A stretch of 64,000 bases of DNA. Source: Marimicrobium sp913061115 (lineage in GTDB: Bacteria; Pseudomonadota; Gammaproteobacteria; Pseudomonadales; Halieaceae). A program made the position numbers and the translations under genes. Shown one piece after another: positions 7,223-15,943 of this stretch. The stretch is from NCBI RefSeq assembly GCF_047729875.1, contig NZ_CP159826.1, positions 3,100,001-3,164,000 on the forward strand, in the 5' to 3' direction. The notes under the pieces are model-generated. The model worked only from the letters and a program-made list of their open reading frames with translations. It ran no database searches and had not been told where the DNA came from. Within the stretch, counting starts at the first letter, position 1. Each line of letters begins with the position of its first letter.

Positions 7223-7244
7223 CAAAAAACCCGCACTAGGCGGG
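7223..7244 (-). terminator. Terminator of the TPR protein gene
   Basis: On the minus strand CCCGC-CTAGT-GCGGG is followed by a T-rich run. It lies 12 bases past the stop codon at 7256 and is identical in stem and loop to the hairpin at 3051-3070. Confidence 0.75.
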
Positions 7245-7255
7245 CTGGAGAAGGC

Positions 7256-7843
7256 TCACTGGCTCAGCTCGTCATCAGGATTAACCACAGTGGTGCTGGG
7301 TTTTTCTTTTAGCGCGTTGAGCTGGTCAAGCTTTCTTTTCACACGGGCTGATTCAGGGTTTACTGCAAGCGCGGTTTCCAGTGCGGCAAGAGCATCGTCC
7401 CAACGCTTTAATCGAATAAGCGTTAATGATCTGTTGTAGTGGACAATATCAAGCTGGACATTCGCCAGCTCCAGCGCTCGGCCATAGTCCGCAAGTGCTG
7501 TGACGTATTCGTGGGTTTGGTGATATACGTTGCCTCGATTGACATAGATCTTGCCCATCCCGGGCGCTAACAAAGCGGCTGTGTTATGGTCCTTCATCGC
7601 TCTATCTAATTGACCGTTTGCCGCATATATAATTCCGCGATTAGTATGAGTAGCCGCAAGGTCCCGCAGGAGCAGGTCGTCGTTTCTGATTGCGTCGGTA
7701 CAAAACGTGAGCCCGTGTGTCGAAAATGGCGTATTACTTTCGCGGTAACAACGCGTCGCATTGTCGGACCCAAAGGTGGTTTTGCTCTGTGCGTATGCGA
7801 GTTGACTGCTCGATACAATAATAAGGTAGATGATCCATCTCAT
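7256..7843 (-). CDS. Exported tetratricopeptide-repeat protein
   Basis: The 195-residue product has a signal peptide (MRWIIYLIIVSSSQLAYAQ) and about three TPR units between residues 60 and 165, recognised by their A-L-Y-N-R-G patterns and the closing unit WDDALAALETALAVNPES. TPRs form helical solenoids that bind other proteins, so a periplasmic scaffold role is likely; no enzymatic motif is visible. Two cysteines at about residues 32 and 48 may form a disulfide. It stands as a single transcription unit with its own terminator, at the upstream end of the minus-strand cluster of exported proteins, and lacks the PTSPLW tail. Confidence 0.8.
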   Translation of the reverse strand: MRWIIYLIIVSSSQLAYAQSKTTFGSDNATRCYRESNTPFSTHGLTFCTDAIRNDDLLLRDLAATHTNRGIIYAANGQLDRAMKDHNTAALLAPGMGKIYVNRGNVYHQTHEYVTALADYGRALELANVQLDIVHYNRSLTLIRLKRWDDALAALETALAVNPESARVKRKLDQLNALKEKPSTTVVNPDDELSQ

Positions 7844-7994
7844 GGTGTTTGACTGTCCTTCAGGTCATAAAACGATTCGAGGGTAAATGCGAATTTCATC
7901 GCTGATAAGCAAAAGTATCAGGTAGAAACACGGGCAAGTTTCTTTAACCCTATTGCTGTTGGCTTATCAACTGCGAACTTTAAAACAAGCACGT

Positions 7995-8717
7995 CTAAAA
8001 CAACCTCACTGGATCCCAGTCACCGCAAAATGACTGGGTGTTGGACCAAATTGTGTGTGCTTCCTGAGTCAGGTCATGCGTCTTCACCAGCCTGATCTGG
8101 TCACCACAGAATTCGAATGCAGTAATGTATTCTGCTTCAAAATCGATGACCGAGAAACCAGGCCAATGTTCGCCTCTAAGCGTGCCTGCGTTAATGAGGG
8201 TTAGTCCTTCGAAATGAATCAGGGTTCGAAAGTGCATATGACCATTAATGAGATACTGAAATTCCCCTTCGAGGATGATTTTGTCCAGCAGGTGGCTGCG
8301 TTCGATGGGCATCTTCTCTGTTCCAGGCCAGACCTTTCTCAGGTCATCATCCGCCACGCCATGACAAAGCAGTAACTTCCCTCTAATGGTATCCAGCGTC
8401 ACCTGACTTGGCAGCGAAGCCAGGTACGAGAGTGATTCTTCTGACAGTTCAGTCACGCTATGTGCGTCCTTGATATGTCTAGCTTTATCTTCGAGTATCC
8501 ATCGATCATGGTTACCTCGTACGGTGAATACTGAAGCGCTATCGAGTAGTTTGATGCTTTCGTTTGGACAACCAATGCCATCAACAATGTCACCGGTACA
8601 GACTATTGCATCTGTATCCAGACCTTCCAGGTGTGCCAGAGTCGCTTTCAGTCGATGATGCTCCGAGTGAACATCGCCAATGATGCCGAGTTTTTTAATC
8701 TTGCCTGCAGCGCTCAT
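7995..8717 (-). CDS. Calcineurin-like metallophosphoesterase
   Basis: The 240-residue cytosolic protein shows the ordered motifs of the superfamily: GDVH (Asp15, His17), GDIVDG (Asp43), GNHD (Asn69, His70), a histidine in LCHGV, and GHMH near residue 160. These bind the two-metal centre that hydrolyses phosphoesters. The size and layout match YfcE/MJ0936-type phosphodiesterases, though the substrate cannot be told. Its ATG overlaps the TGA of the upstream LON-domain pseudogene (ATGA), so it was translationally coupled to that gene, and its expression may have changed when the partner broke. Confidence 0.9.
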   Translation of the reverse strand: MSAAGKIKKLGIIGDVHSEHHRLKATLAHLEGLDTDAIVCTGDIVDGIGCPNESIKLLDSASVFTVRGNHDRWILEDKARHIKDAHSVTELSEESLSYLASLPSQVTLDTIRGKLLLCHGVADDDLRKVWPGTEKMPIERSHLLDKIILEGEFQYLINGHMHFRTLIHFEGLTLINAGTLRGEHWPGFSVIDFEAEYITAFEFCGDQIRLVKTHDLTQEAHTIWSNTQSFCGDWDPVRLF

Positions 8718-9368
8718 GTTTCTCCCGAGTGAACAAGTGAATCACCCATTTTCAGTCGTTCAAGATTGCTGGTGACTTCGAGTATTGATTGCATGGTGTC
8801 AGCGTCGAAACGCACGAGCTGAAAAACTTTAAAAAAATTCAATTGGGGAAAGCTCAAGCCACTCGTCGCTGCTAAACTCGCTAAGTTTGGCTGGATTATG
8901 CTTGCCAATCATTTGGACGATTGAATCTGTTATAGACTTCTGGTATCTCATTAACTCGTCATAAAAGGCAAGCTCGCTCACGTCCTCAAGCTCACTACAG
9001 GCAACGATCCGGTAGGGTAGTGTCTGGACTTCGTGGACAAGTTGCAGGCGCTTGCTCATCGAGATGTGAAGCTAGACCCTGCCGTCAGCGGTCGTATCAA
9101 TGATTTCGCATATTCCTGCTGAAAACACCTCAACGGGTCGGTAGGTGGCCTGATCGTTTTTGAGTGCATCCTGCATGCTCTGTCCATCTTTGGCAGGCCG
9201 GATATCTTTTTTTGTATGGCAGACCGCGATCATACGGTCCTGCTCCACAACATCCGTCACCATCTGCCGATATCTGGGCTCGAAAACATGCAAGGGGACA
9301 ATGGTGCCAGGAAACGCGACCATGCCGGGGATTGGAAATAGCGCGACTTCGATCAAAGATTTAGCCAT
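8714..9368 (-). pseudogene. LON substrate-binding-domain protein, broken by an amber codon and a frameshift
   Basis: The N-terminal part (MAKSLIEVALFPIPGMVAFP, then VPLHVFEPRYRQM) is a clear Lon N-terminal (LON/PUA-like) domain, as found in stand-alone LON proteins. The frame is interrupted by TAG at 9072-9074 but continues unchanged on the other side (KRLQLVHEVQTLPYRIV). A second lesion lies at a T7 run near 8830, where the frame must shift to give KVFQLVRFDADTMQSILE, the normal continuation. The reconstructed product is about 215 residues and ends in a 4-base overlap with the phosphoesterase gene. Two independent lesions make sequencing error unlikely as the only cause. Confidence 0.75.
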
Positions 9369-9777
9369 AAGAGATTGTACACCTAAGTACGCCGGGAACA
9401 AAAGTCTGGATCAGTTACCTGTCTATTGGGCTTGCAGGCGGCTATACCTGCGAGCGACGCACCAGCAAAGTCTGAATCGGTGACTAGCCCCAAGACCGCT
9501 TCTGCCTCTATGATTTGATAGATATAGCTTAGCTCCTAACACTTTGAATGTATTGATGGGGGGAGGGGAGATTCATGCTTTTGATACGGGGAAAGACTTA
9601 ACGTAAGACCCAAACAGGCCACTATCGCGCACCACAGGGGCCAGGTGGGGGACGTCGGCTATGGGCCGCAGCGCATCTTTATTAAGTCATGGGACGCTGC
9701 GTGGTGGAACATCAAACGAGTGAGGTTAACGCTCGGTTTTGTTGCTAGTGCCGACCGTCGGGCGGCACGTCATCGTG
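9369..9777. other. Intergenic region with two hairpins
   Basis: No supported gene was seen. Near the right end are two stem-loops: CGAGTG/CGCTCG at 9717-9735 followed on the plus strand by GTTTTGTT, and GTGCCG/CGGCAC at 9748-9768. They may end the lipoprotein gene at 9778 on the minus strand or be bidirectional. A purine-rich stretch (GGGGGGAGGGGAG) lies near 9557. Confidence 0.4.
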
Positions 9778-11916
9778 TTAGTCGAGTGGCGGAAGAGTGG
9801 TGACCGGCGGATTCACGGGAAAGACGCGGGGCACGAAAAAGGGAGTTCGGTCTAGGTTGGGGCCGAAGTAGAATCGATTGATAGTCATTGCCGCCTCGTT
9901 GATCGCCTCGACACTCGGCCCTTGACCGCCGGGAGCAGACAGATCCCGCAGGTGGTCTTGCGCCTCGCGCAGTGCCGCCTTCGCCGCGTTGATGTCCATC
10001 TCCTTCCACGCCTCCGTACACTGGACAGCCTCAATACTGCTCGCCGCGAGTTGCACCACGTCTTCCCACAGAGCGAGCGGCTTGCAATTCGTTGATTGCA
10101 CCTGACAGAGGTTCAGGCCCCCCAGTTGTTCGACAACTTCGGCGATTTGTTGCGGGAAGGCTCCATCGACGTCTTCGCTTCCTTCCGCAAATTGCTGGCA
10201 CAGTGCCCTGTTAACATGGACGTTTTTGTGGACGGCCTGCCACTTTTCCCGACCCAGATCAACGTAATGATCGAACTCTGGGTTTGGCTGCTTGTATTCC
10301 CAGGCGCGGATATCCAGGGCCATGGACAGCCACGTGATTGGCCCCAGGGCGAATTTGTGACGATTGCGGTTGAGAACCCGCGCCGTTGTCCCCTCCCTAT
10401 AGCTTGTCGCATCCCGCATCATCACGGGGTTCTGGTCGGTATCGACGGGAATTGACCACGGTGCGCCTAGGATGGAACCCGATACATGAGTTTGCTGCCA
10501 TTGTCCGAATCCGATTGCGCATGCGTCAGGCTCCATTCTTTGCATGACCAGTGCAATCACGGTATCCGCTGCTGCAGAGTTGAGGACGGGAAATTGCTTG
10601 CCCGAAGTAGAGTCCGTTTCCCACTTGGAAATGTTTTTGAGAGGGTCGTATTCTTTCGAACCGCGAATAATGGGAAGTCCGGACTCATAGGCGACGGGCA
10701 GTAGTCCCTTTGTGTTCCAGATGAAATTCTCACTCGCGTAGGCGGTGCCCATGAAGTATTCGAGGTACCGCTTATCTGGATGCCCTTCGTGAAGGCACTG
10801 ATAAAGCCAGTCGCCAAAGACCGTAAAGCTGTTAATTTGCTTGATCGGCTTCCTGAAATCGCGATCGCCTTCCAGCGGGCGCTGTCCCTGGGGAGGCTGC
10901 TCGTAGACCCAATCTTTCATTTTATTGTCCCAGGCGAGCGTCTCGAGCAGCTTGATGGTCTCTGTGTTGTTCGTCACGGTCTGCGCGGCATCACCGAGGC
11001 CGCCGTCAGAGCCATCGCTCGGAGTGGCTGACCTTATGAAGACGTTATAGGCGCCGTCTACGAGACCAATATTGTTAATCTTACATGCCTCAGGGTCGCC
11101 GTTTGCTACATATCCGCAGCTACCGAACAAACTCGAGAGTGTGCAAACATCGGGCGATTCGGCAGGGTTCACCACGTCTTTATTGCTGCACAAATAGATG
11201 TTGTTTACGCGAGTGGTCGGGCCGCTGCCGCCACCGCTGGCGGCGATATTAATGTTCGTCGCATCGCTGATGTAATCAATCTGCGTACCACCGTATCCAT
11301 CCTCAGCGTCAAAGGTTTTGTCGGCGCGGGTGCCATACCACCAGTGAGAGGCGGTGCCACCTTTGGTGCCGGGGGCATCGATATTCTGAAACCAGGCAGC
11401 GCCCGCGGCAATCGGGTCGGCCTGACGAACCGTTGACTCACACGTCACTTCATCCGTGATGTCAGGGACTAGGATATCGGTGCAGGCGGCGCCGTCATGT
11501 TCACAGCCGGAGATTGCGGGTTGCACCGCACCGCTTGCGACCGTATCGGCGGCTGCCGCGGGGTTGCAAGGGGTCACTTGGCCAAGAGACGTGGGGCATT
11601 CTGGGCCCGGAGCTGTTTCTTGCGCAAGACTAGAAGAGTCCTCGATTCCGACGGTACCTTTAAAGCAAGCGTCGTTGCCATCACTGTCTGGCCCCCAATA
11701 GTAGGTCTGGTCCCAATATTGGACCTTGATGGGGTCGATAGCGCCGCTCAGGAACGGTTGAATGACTTGAATGTTAGGGTAAATGCCCGCATTGGGATCG
11801 ACAGCGCCCAAACCACTGTCAGATCCGTCAACACCAAACAAATCATTGTTATTGCTGTCGCTGCAGCCGTAAGCGAATACTAAAAGAGCAGCGATGATGA
11901 AATTGCGATGAATCAT
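9778..11916 (-). CDS. Large lipoprotein of unknown function
   Basis: The 712-residue product starts with a lipoprotein signal (MIHRNFIIAALLVFAYGC, lipidated Cys18) followed by an Asp/Asn/Ser-rich linker that would favour outer-membrane sorting. I recognise no domain. Visible features are at least fourteen cysteines in the mature part, many in pairs suggesting disulfides, a Trp/Tyr-rich region near residues 65-75 (YWDQTYYWGPDSDGND), and a helical C-terminal quarter ending in a proline-rich tail. It stands alone, with no operon partner. The composition suits a secreted or surface protein of a marine bacterium, but no function can be inferred. Confidence 0.8.
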   Translation of the reverse strand: MIHRNFIIAALLVFAYGCSDSNNNDLFGVDGSDSGLGAVDPNAGIYPNIQVIQPFLSGAIDPIKVQYWDQTYYWGPDSDGNDACFKGTVGIEDSSSLAQETAPGPECPTSLGQVTPCNPAAAADTVASGAVQPAISGCEHDGAACTDILVPDITDEVTCESTVRQADPIAAGAAWFQNIDAPGTKGGTASHWWYGTRADKTFDAEDGYGGTQIDYISDATNINIAASGGGSGPTTRVNNIYLCSNKDVVNPAESPDVCTLSSLFGSCGYVANGDPEACKINNIGLVDGAYNVFIRSATPSDGSDGGLGDAAQTVTNNTETIKLLETLAWDNKMKDWVYEQPPQGQRPLEGDRDFRKPIKQINSFTVFGDWLYQCLHEGHPDKRYLEYFMGTAYASENFIWNTKGLLPVAYESGLPIIRGSKEYDPLKNISKWETDSTSGKQFPVLNSAAADTVIALVMQRMEPDACAIGFGQWQQTHVSGSILGAPWSIPVDTDQNPVMMRDATSYREGTTARVLNRNRHKFALGPITWLSMALDIRAWEYKQPNPEFDHYVDLGREKWQAVHKNVHVNRALCQQFAEGSEDVDGAFPQQIAEVVEQLGGLNLCQVQSTNCKPLALWEDVVQLAASSIEAVQCTEAWKEMDINAAKAALREAQDHLRDLSAPGGQGPSVEAINEAAMTINRFYFGPNLDRTPFFVPRVFPVNPPVTTLPPLD

Positions 11917-12317
11917 GAAGGCATTCCTCTGTGCGCGTGCTGATGCGAGACTACCGCTCGTTTAGGCCGCGTCTCATATTGTTATGTCACGACGGTACTG
12001 CATGGCGGTCGCTCGCGTCAATGGGTCGCGCGCGGGCTGCGCGGGCTTGGAGTGTGTTGTTGTGCTCGACTGAAGTGCTAGGTGGCCGCTATCTTTTACT
12101 TTGAGGATACGTTTGACCCACAGTGGATACGGCGCGGAATATGGTGCGGAGAGAGCTGCCGTTAGGGTAACAGCCTTGATCGAATGAAAGTATGCAAGCT
12201 GGCGCGCGTCACAGCAAAACGGCCCCCGAAGGAGCCGCTGTGCATATTGCAGTGACTGAGCGAGCTTACTCAGGCTTCTCTCGCCAACAAAAAACCCGAC
12301 TAGGTGGTCAGAGATAT
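11917..12317. other. Intergenic region containing a duplicated 3' flank
   Basis: The left part holds no supported gene. From about 12187 to 12317 the DNA repeats the downstream flank of the LRR gene (1427-1505), including the terminator hairpin and a degenerate copy of the CCCGC-GCGGG hairpin. Confidence 0.6.
12215..12239 (-). terminator. Terminator of the truncated Fn3-tail gene
   Basis: Same 7-bp stem with TTCG loop followed by TTTT on the minus strand as at 1450-1475, inside a longer duplicated flank. Confidence 0.75.
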
Positions 12318-12812
12318 TCAGGCTTTACGCAGCTTCCTGAAACCCACCAGCGACAGCAGTCCTGCCATGATGCCCAGTAGCCACAATGGGCTGGTGGGGA
12401 CGGGTGTGGCGCTAGACGGAGGCGTGCCGGTAGACGGAGGCGGCGTGCCGTAAGGCGGAGGCACGAAGGTGTCTGGACCCCCGACAACGAATGGTTCACT
12501 CGTTGCAGATGCGGGACTCATTCCTATAATGTTCGTCGCTGTTACAAAACACTCATACGTGTCGTCATTGTAAAGCGAGGTGACTGTAATAGGTGACGTG
12601 GCGCCATCTACGTTTACCCGCCTCAAGACACCGACACCGAGGCAGGAGGCCCTGTAGCTGTAAGTCGGCGAGCCATTGTCAGTCCCCGGGGTAAAGACGA
12701 CGGTAAGCTGACCGGCGCCTGGCGTTATCGAGTCTATGGTCGGGGCAACGAGGGTCCTGTCAGTTGAGCCAGACCACCTTCGAGAGGTACCATAGCCTGA
12801 ATGCGCAAACAA
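12318..12812 (-). pseudogene. 5'-truncated Fn3 plus PTSPLW-tail protein, paralogue of the LRR protein C-terminus
   Basis: From APTIDSITPGAGQLTV onward the 164-residue frame matches the C-terminal third of the LRR protein at 1504-2973: the Fn3-like domain, a longer Pro/Thr linker (YGTPPPSTGTPP) and the PTSPLW tail ending FRKLRKA. The first 23 residues are unrelated and there is no signal peptide, so the product could not be exported. Homology stops abruptly at about 12747, next to the lipoprotein gene at 12825. It is best read as a duplicated and truncated gene end. Silent and linker changes show that it has drifted since duplication. Confidence 0.7.
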
Positions 12813-12824
12813 AGTGCGATACCG

Positions 12825-13226
12825 CTAAGCAGCAAAAATACCGGCCATAAGTCCAATTAAGGAAAGGGCGGTAAGAATGAGCCAAGCGGAGACTGCTGTT
12901 GTACCGACAAGCAATGCCGTTTTTCCGCCACTAAATTCACGGGTGTGCAATGCCACAATATCTTTAATTGGGATTGCAACGTCTTTACCGAGTACTTGCT
13001 CTTTATCCACTTTGGTGACGTCGAACTTATACTTCTGACCATCTGCCGTGACAATTTCAACCGAATCGCCGACTTCAATCAGTTTGGTGCTCTCAATTTG
13101 CTGCTGAAGCGCTTCTGGTGTCATTTCAACGGGTCTTACTGTAGAACACCCTTGAGTTAACGACACCAGCACCAACACCAAAGAAAGGGCAGCGACCTTT
13201 CGTCTAGCCGTTTTTTTGATAAACAA
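12825..13226 (-). CDS. Small lipoprotein with C-terminal hydrophobic segments
   Basis: The 133-residue product has a lipoprotein signal with lipobox LTQGC (Cys27). The mature part (about residues 45-95) resembles a small beta domain, with the run VGDSVEIVTADGQKYKFDV, and is followed by a Gly-rich hydrophobic C-terminus (GKTALLVGTTAVSAWLI and a second helix) that may insert in the membrane. Similar small lipoproteins with a REFSGG-KT stretch are widespread hypothetical proteins in gammaproteobacteria. A weak Shine-Dalgarno (AGGAG) precedes the ATG. No function can be assigned. Confidence 0.75.
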   Translation of the reverse strand: MFIKKTARRKVAALSLVLVLVSLTQGCSTVRPVEMTPEALQQQIESTKLIEVGDSVEIVTADGQKYKFDVTKVDKEQVLGKDVAIPIKDIVALHTREFSGGKTALLVGTTAVSAWLILTALSLIGLMAGIFAA

Positions 13227-13376
13227 TTCTTATCTCCTCTGTCGATCGTAATAATACTGCTAACCAGCTTGTCACTGACAACAGGGGGGTGTCAAGAGGA
13301 CGTTCTCTGCTGTTTTGTAGGGTGCATTCAATGCACGCGGTTCGCAGGAAGCGAATTCACCGCCCCTAGTTTTACT

Positions 13377-13556
13377 TCAAACGAGATGGCTCTGCAATGA
13401 GCTAAGACTGAAGCGTTTGCTGTAGCTCCCAGCTCTTGATCCAGCTTTGACTCTGATGTTTCTGTCAATGCGCCAAGTCCAGTGGCCGGTGTCTGGGTTG
13501 TAGTGTAATACCTCATGCAATCTCTCTTGTGTTGGGATCGTTGTTGTTTTGGTCAT
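13377..13556 (-). pseudogene. Truncated N-terminus of a phage-type HNH endonuclease
   Basis: A 59-codon frame begins MTKTTTIPTQERLHEVL and continues HYNPDTGHWTWR and VKAGSRAGS. The pattern L-x-x-x-L-x-Y-x-P-x-T-G-x-x-x-W followed by K-A-G-S-x-A-G is typical of the N-terminus of phage and mobile HNH endonucleases. The HNH core itself is absent, since the frame stops at 13377 and no continuation was found, so it is likely a relic of mobile DNA. Confidence 0.5.
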
Positions 13557-14048
13557 GGTGTTATGCCTCTAATTGGTACTGACAAGTTAACTTGAGGTCA
13601 TTGGCTGAGCCGACACAATTCGGTCCTTGGCGCTGGCAATCGAGTCGCCAGCTCCCACTTTAGGTTTGTTTATTGGGTGGAATGAATTTTAAAATTCCAC
13701 TTTTCGAGCAAAAATAAGTTAACTCGTCAGTACGCTCCGGACATCGTTGGCACCAGCGCGAGAGTATCGACAGGATTAGTTGGGCCAGCGCAGATTATAG
13801 AAAGCGCACCAACAGCTCACTGACGCACAAGTGCTTGGCATTTTTAAGCGTGTTTTCATTTTGAGCACGCTTCGTTGGACTACAGCTTGAATTGCATCGC
13901 GGCTATGATAATCGCTGGCTGCGCTGTTGTGGCACCCGCATTAAGGCGCTATGCGTTACCACTCTAACGGGTAACGCAAACGCACTGCGGTGCGGTTTCA
14001 AACGCGGCGACCACTTACTAGCACAGGCTGGGGTCGCCACCATCTCCC
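13557..14048. other. Intergenic region with inverted repeats, no gene seen
   Basis: It contains an AT-rich palindrome near 13676-13699 (GTGGAAT arms around GAATTTTAAAATTC) and a hairpin near 13953-13977 (GCGTTACC / GGTAACGC). No coding frame has recognisable protein character. Confidence 0.5.
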
Positions 14049-14453
14049 TTAAGCACGATCTTTTAATAAATCACGGATCTCAGTCAATAAGACTTCTTCT
14101 TTACTCGGAGGCGGCGGTGTAGATGGCGCGGCCTCTTCTTCTTTCTTCAAAGAATTAATGAGTTTAATGACCATAAAAATCGCAAAAGCAATAATAGTAA
14201 AGTCGATCACTGTTTGAATAAACGCGCCATAACTAATGACAACTGCCGGCACGTCTCCTACCGCTTCCTTAACCGTGAAAGCCAGATCAGAAAAATCTAC
14301 TCCGCCCAGGGCCACACCGATTGGCGGCATGATAACCCCACCGACTAACGCCGAGACAATTTTGCCAAATGCCGCACCAATAATGATACCGACGGCCATA
14401 TCAACGACATTGCCTTTTACAGCAAACTCTTTAAATTCACTCATCATCCCCAT
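14049..14453 (-). CDS. mscL: Large-conductance mechanosensitive channel MscL
   Basis: The 134-residue inner-membrane protein matches MscL throughout: the N-terminal amphipathic helix SEFKEFAVKGNVVDMAVG, TM1 with the GAAFGKIVSALV pore-lining segment, the periplasmic loop, TM2 (about residues 75-100), and a C-terminal charged bundle ending KEEVLLTEIRDLLK. It forms a homopentamer that releases solutes on hypo-osmotic shock. Length and start (MGMMSEF against MSIIKEF in E. coli) agree with the family. It stands alone between two non-coding regions. Confidence 0.97.
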   Translation of the reverse strand: MGMMSEFKEFAVKGNVVDMAVGIIIGAAFGKIVSALVGGVIMPPIGVALGGVDFSDLAFTVKEAVGDVPAVVISYGAFIQTVIDFTIIAFAIFMVIKLINSLKKEEEAAPSTPPPPSKEEVLLTEIRDLLKDRA

Positions 14454-15231
14454 AATATTTTTCTCTATATCTAGTTAGTGTAAGCTCAATTTAATCATTC
14501 AATGCCGGCGGCACCTCAACGCAGTACTCAACAACCCGACCATCTTCTGATCAACCTCTCTTCAGCTGCCAGTTCCCTGAAACTTGAACTGAATTTATGC
14601 CTTAAGACACCATCATTCGCAAAACAGCGCTATATTCCAACCGGTCCCTGCATCTCTGATTGCGGCCAAATAAGTGCCCACAGACATTATATTAACCCCA
14701 ACGCCATAAATCGCCAAATATCGGGATTGCACAAAAGACGTGTCAATGAAGAGTTATGGTGCCGGGCCTTACCGTTTGCATCTTCGCAAACTAAAGCTGT
14801 TGGAACGGGTATCAAATGTAAGACCTAGTCCTAGGTTTCTATTTTTCAAGCTGTGTCGGGGCAGCTGTCAATTCTTTTGCAATACCGGTGATACTAGACA
14901 TAGGAATTAAACGCCTTACCTACCGACAGAAGATCAACCGTCTTACTTGCTATCAGGTGCGCATTGTTTAGCGGCCACATAAGCAGCGGGATATCACCAT
15001 ACCTTTTTTAGCTTATGGCAGAGAGAGGTGCGCGGGTAGCCAAGCGTAGCGAGGGACTTCAGCGATGCTGCTGCGATCTAGTGAAATAGAAAAGACTCTC
15101 GACGGCAATGCCCCGGGGCGAACAATCTCAAAAAGTGACGAAGCTGCGACCAGAAAAAGTTATTCATCGGGGCAACCCTCATGCGCAGACTTCCTACACA
15201 TGACACTGGATTCTACACCGGCATCAAAGTC
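14454..15231. other. Intergenic region, no gene recognised
   Basis: About 780 bases lead up to the first IS91 remnant. Short open frames exist but show no domain, good ribosome-binding site or consistent codon use. It is probably degraded DNA at the edge of the island. Confidence 0.4.
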
Positions 15232-15786
15232 TATCATGGCGTCCTCGCGCCGAACCATCGCTGGCGCGGACTGGTCACTCCGGCAAAACGAGGCAAAGGT
15301 GCAATGCGCCCTGCCGATAGTGACGTCGTCTCATCGATCCAGCGTCATACGGCTATGACCTGGGCCCAGCGACTCAAGCGAGTATTCAATATCGACATTG
15401 AAGTCTGGCAGCCGCTGCGGCGGATCTGTCAGAGTCATCGCTTGTATTGAGGACCAGGAGGTCATCGACCGGATCCTGGCCCATCTTCGCGAGACGGAAA
15501 AGGAAGCCCCTGCCCGGCCCCTTCTGGTACCGCCAACCAGGGCGCCACCTGACACGCTGTCTCTTTTCGCCGAGACGGAGTTTCATCAGCAGGGACGCCA
15601 CTGAAAACCCCATGGCACGGACTGCTGCGGGCTCTCGTTCAGGAGTCGACGAATATGAATTGCACGGTCACCTCAGCGAAAAACTTTTCAGGGCAGTAGG
15701 CGGGTATGTCGCGAATTTCTCTAGTTCAGTTAGCAGGATCAGTCAGGACATTTAATCTCAATAGGCCGTTTATTTGTCCTATACTT
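15232..15786 (+). mobile_element. IS91-family element remnant A (3' end only)
   Basis: These 555 bases are nearly identical to 19026-19579, in the same orientation. They encode the C-terminal part of an IS91-type transposase (YHGVLAPNHRWRG, TWAQRLKRVFNIDIE, CGGSVRVIACIED), broken by an extra G near 15408, followed by about 180 non-coding bases. Both copies stop being alike immediately after CCTATACTT, which marks the element end. The upstream part of the transposase gene is missing. Confidence 0.75.
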
Positions 15787-15943
15787 CGAGTTTGAATTCT
15801 TAGATAATTGTATCTCAATATTCTTTTTTGAGGCGTTTGAGGCCTCACTGAATTCTGATTCCTATATGATCTAGCGACGCACATCCATGATACCTTAGCG
15901 AATTGCCAGATCGTCACCTATCAGTGCAGAGGCCTTCTTCTAC

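Noticed and set aside
13892..14122. 76-codon plus-strand frame before mscL
   Set aside because: It is cysteine/arginine-rich with no recognisable family, overlaps the mscL 3' end and contains an inverted repeat; it looks like non-coding DNA.
14502..14828. 108-codon frame right of mscL
   Set aside because: No ribosome-binding site, no domain and low-complexity composition typical of chance frames.
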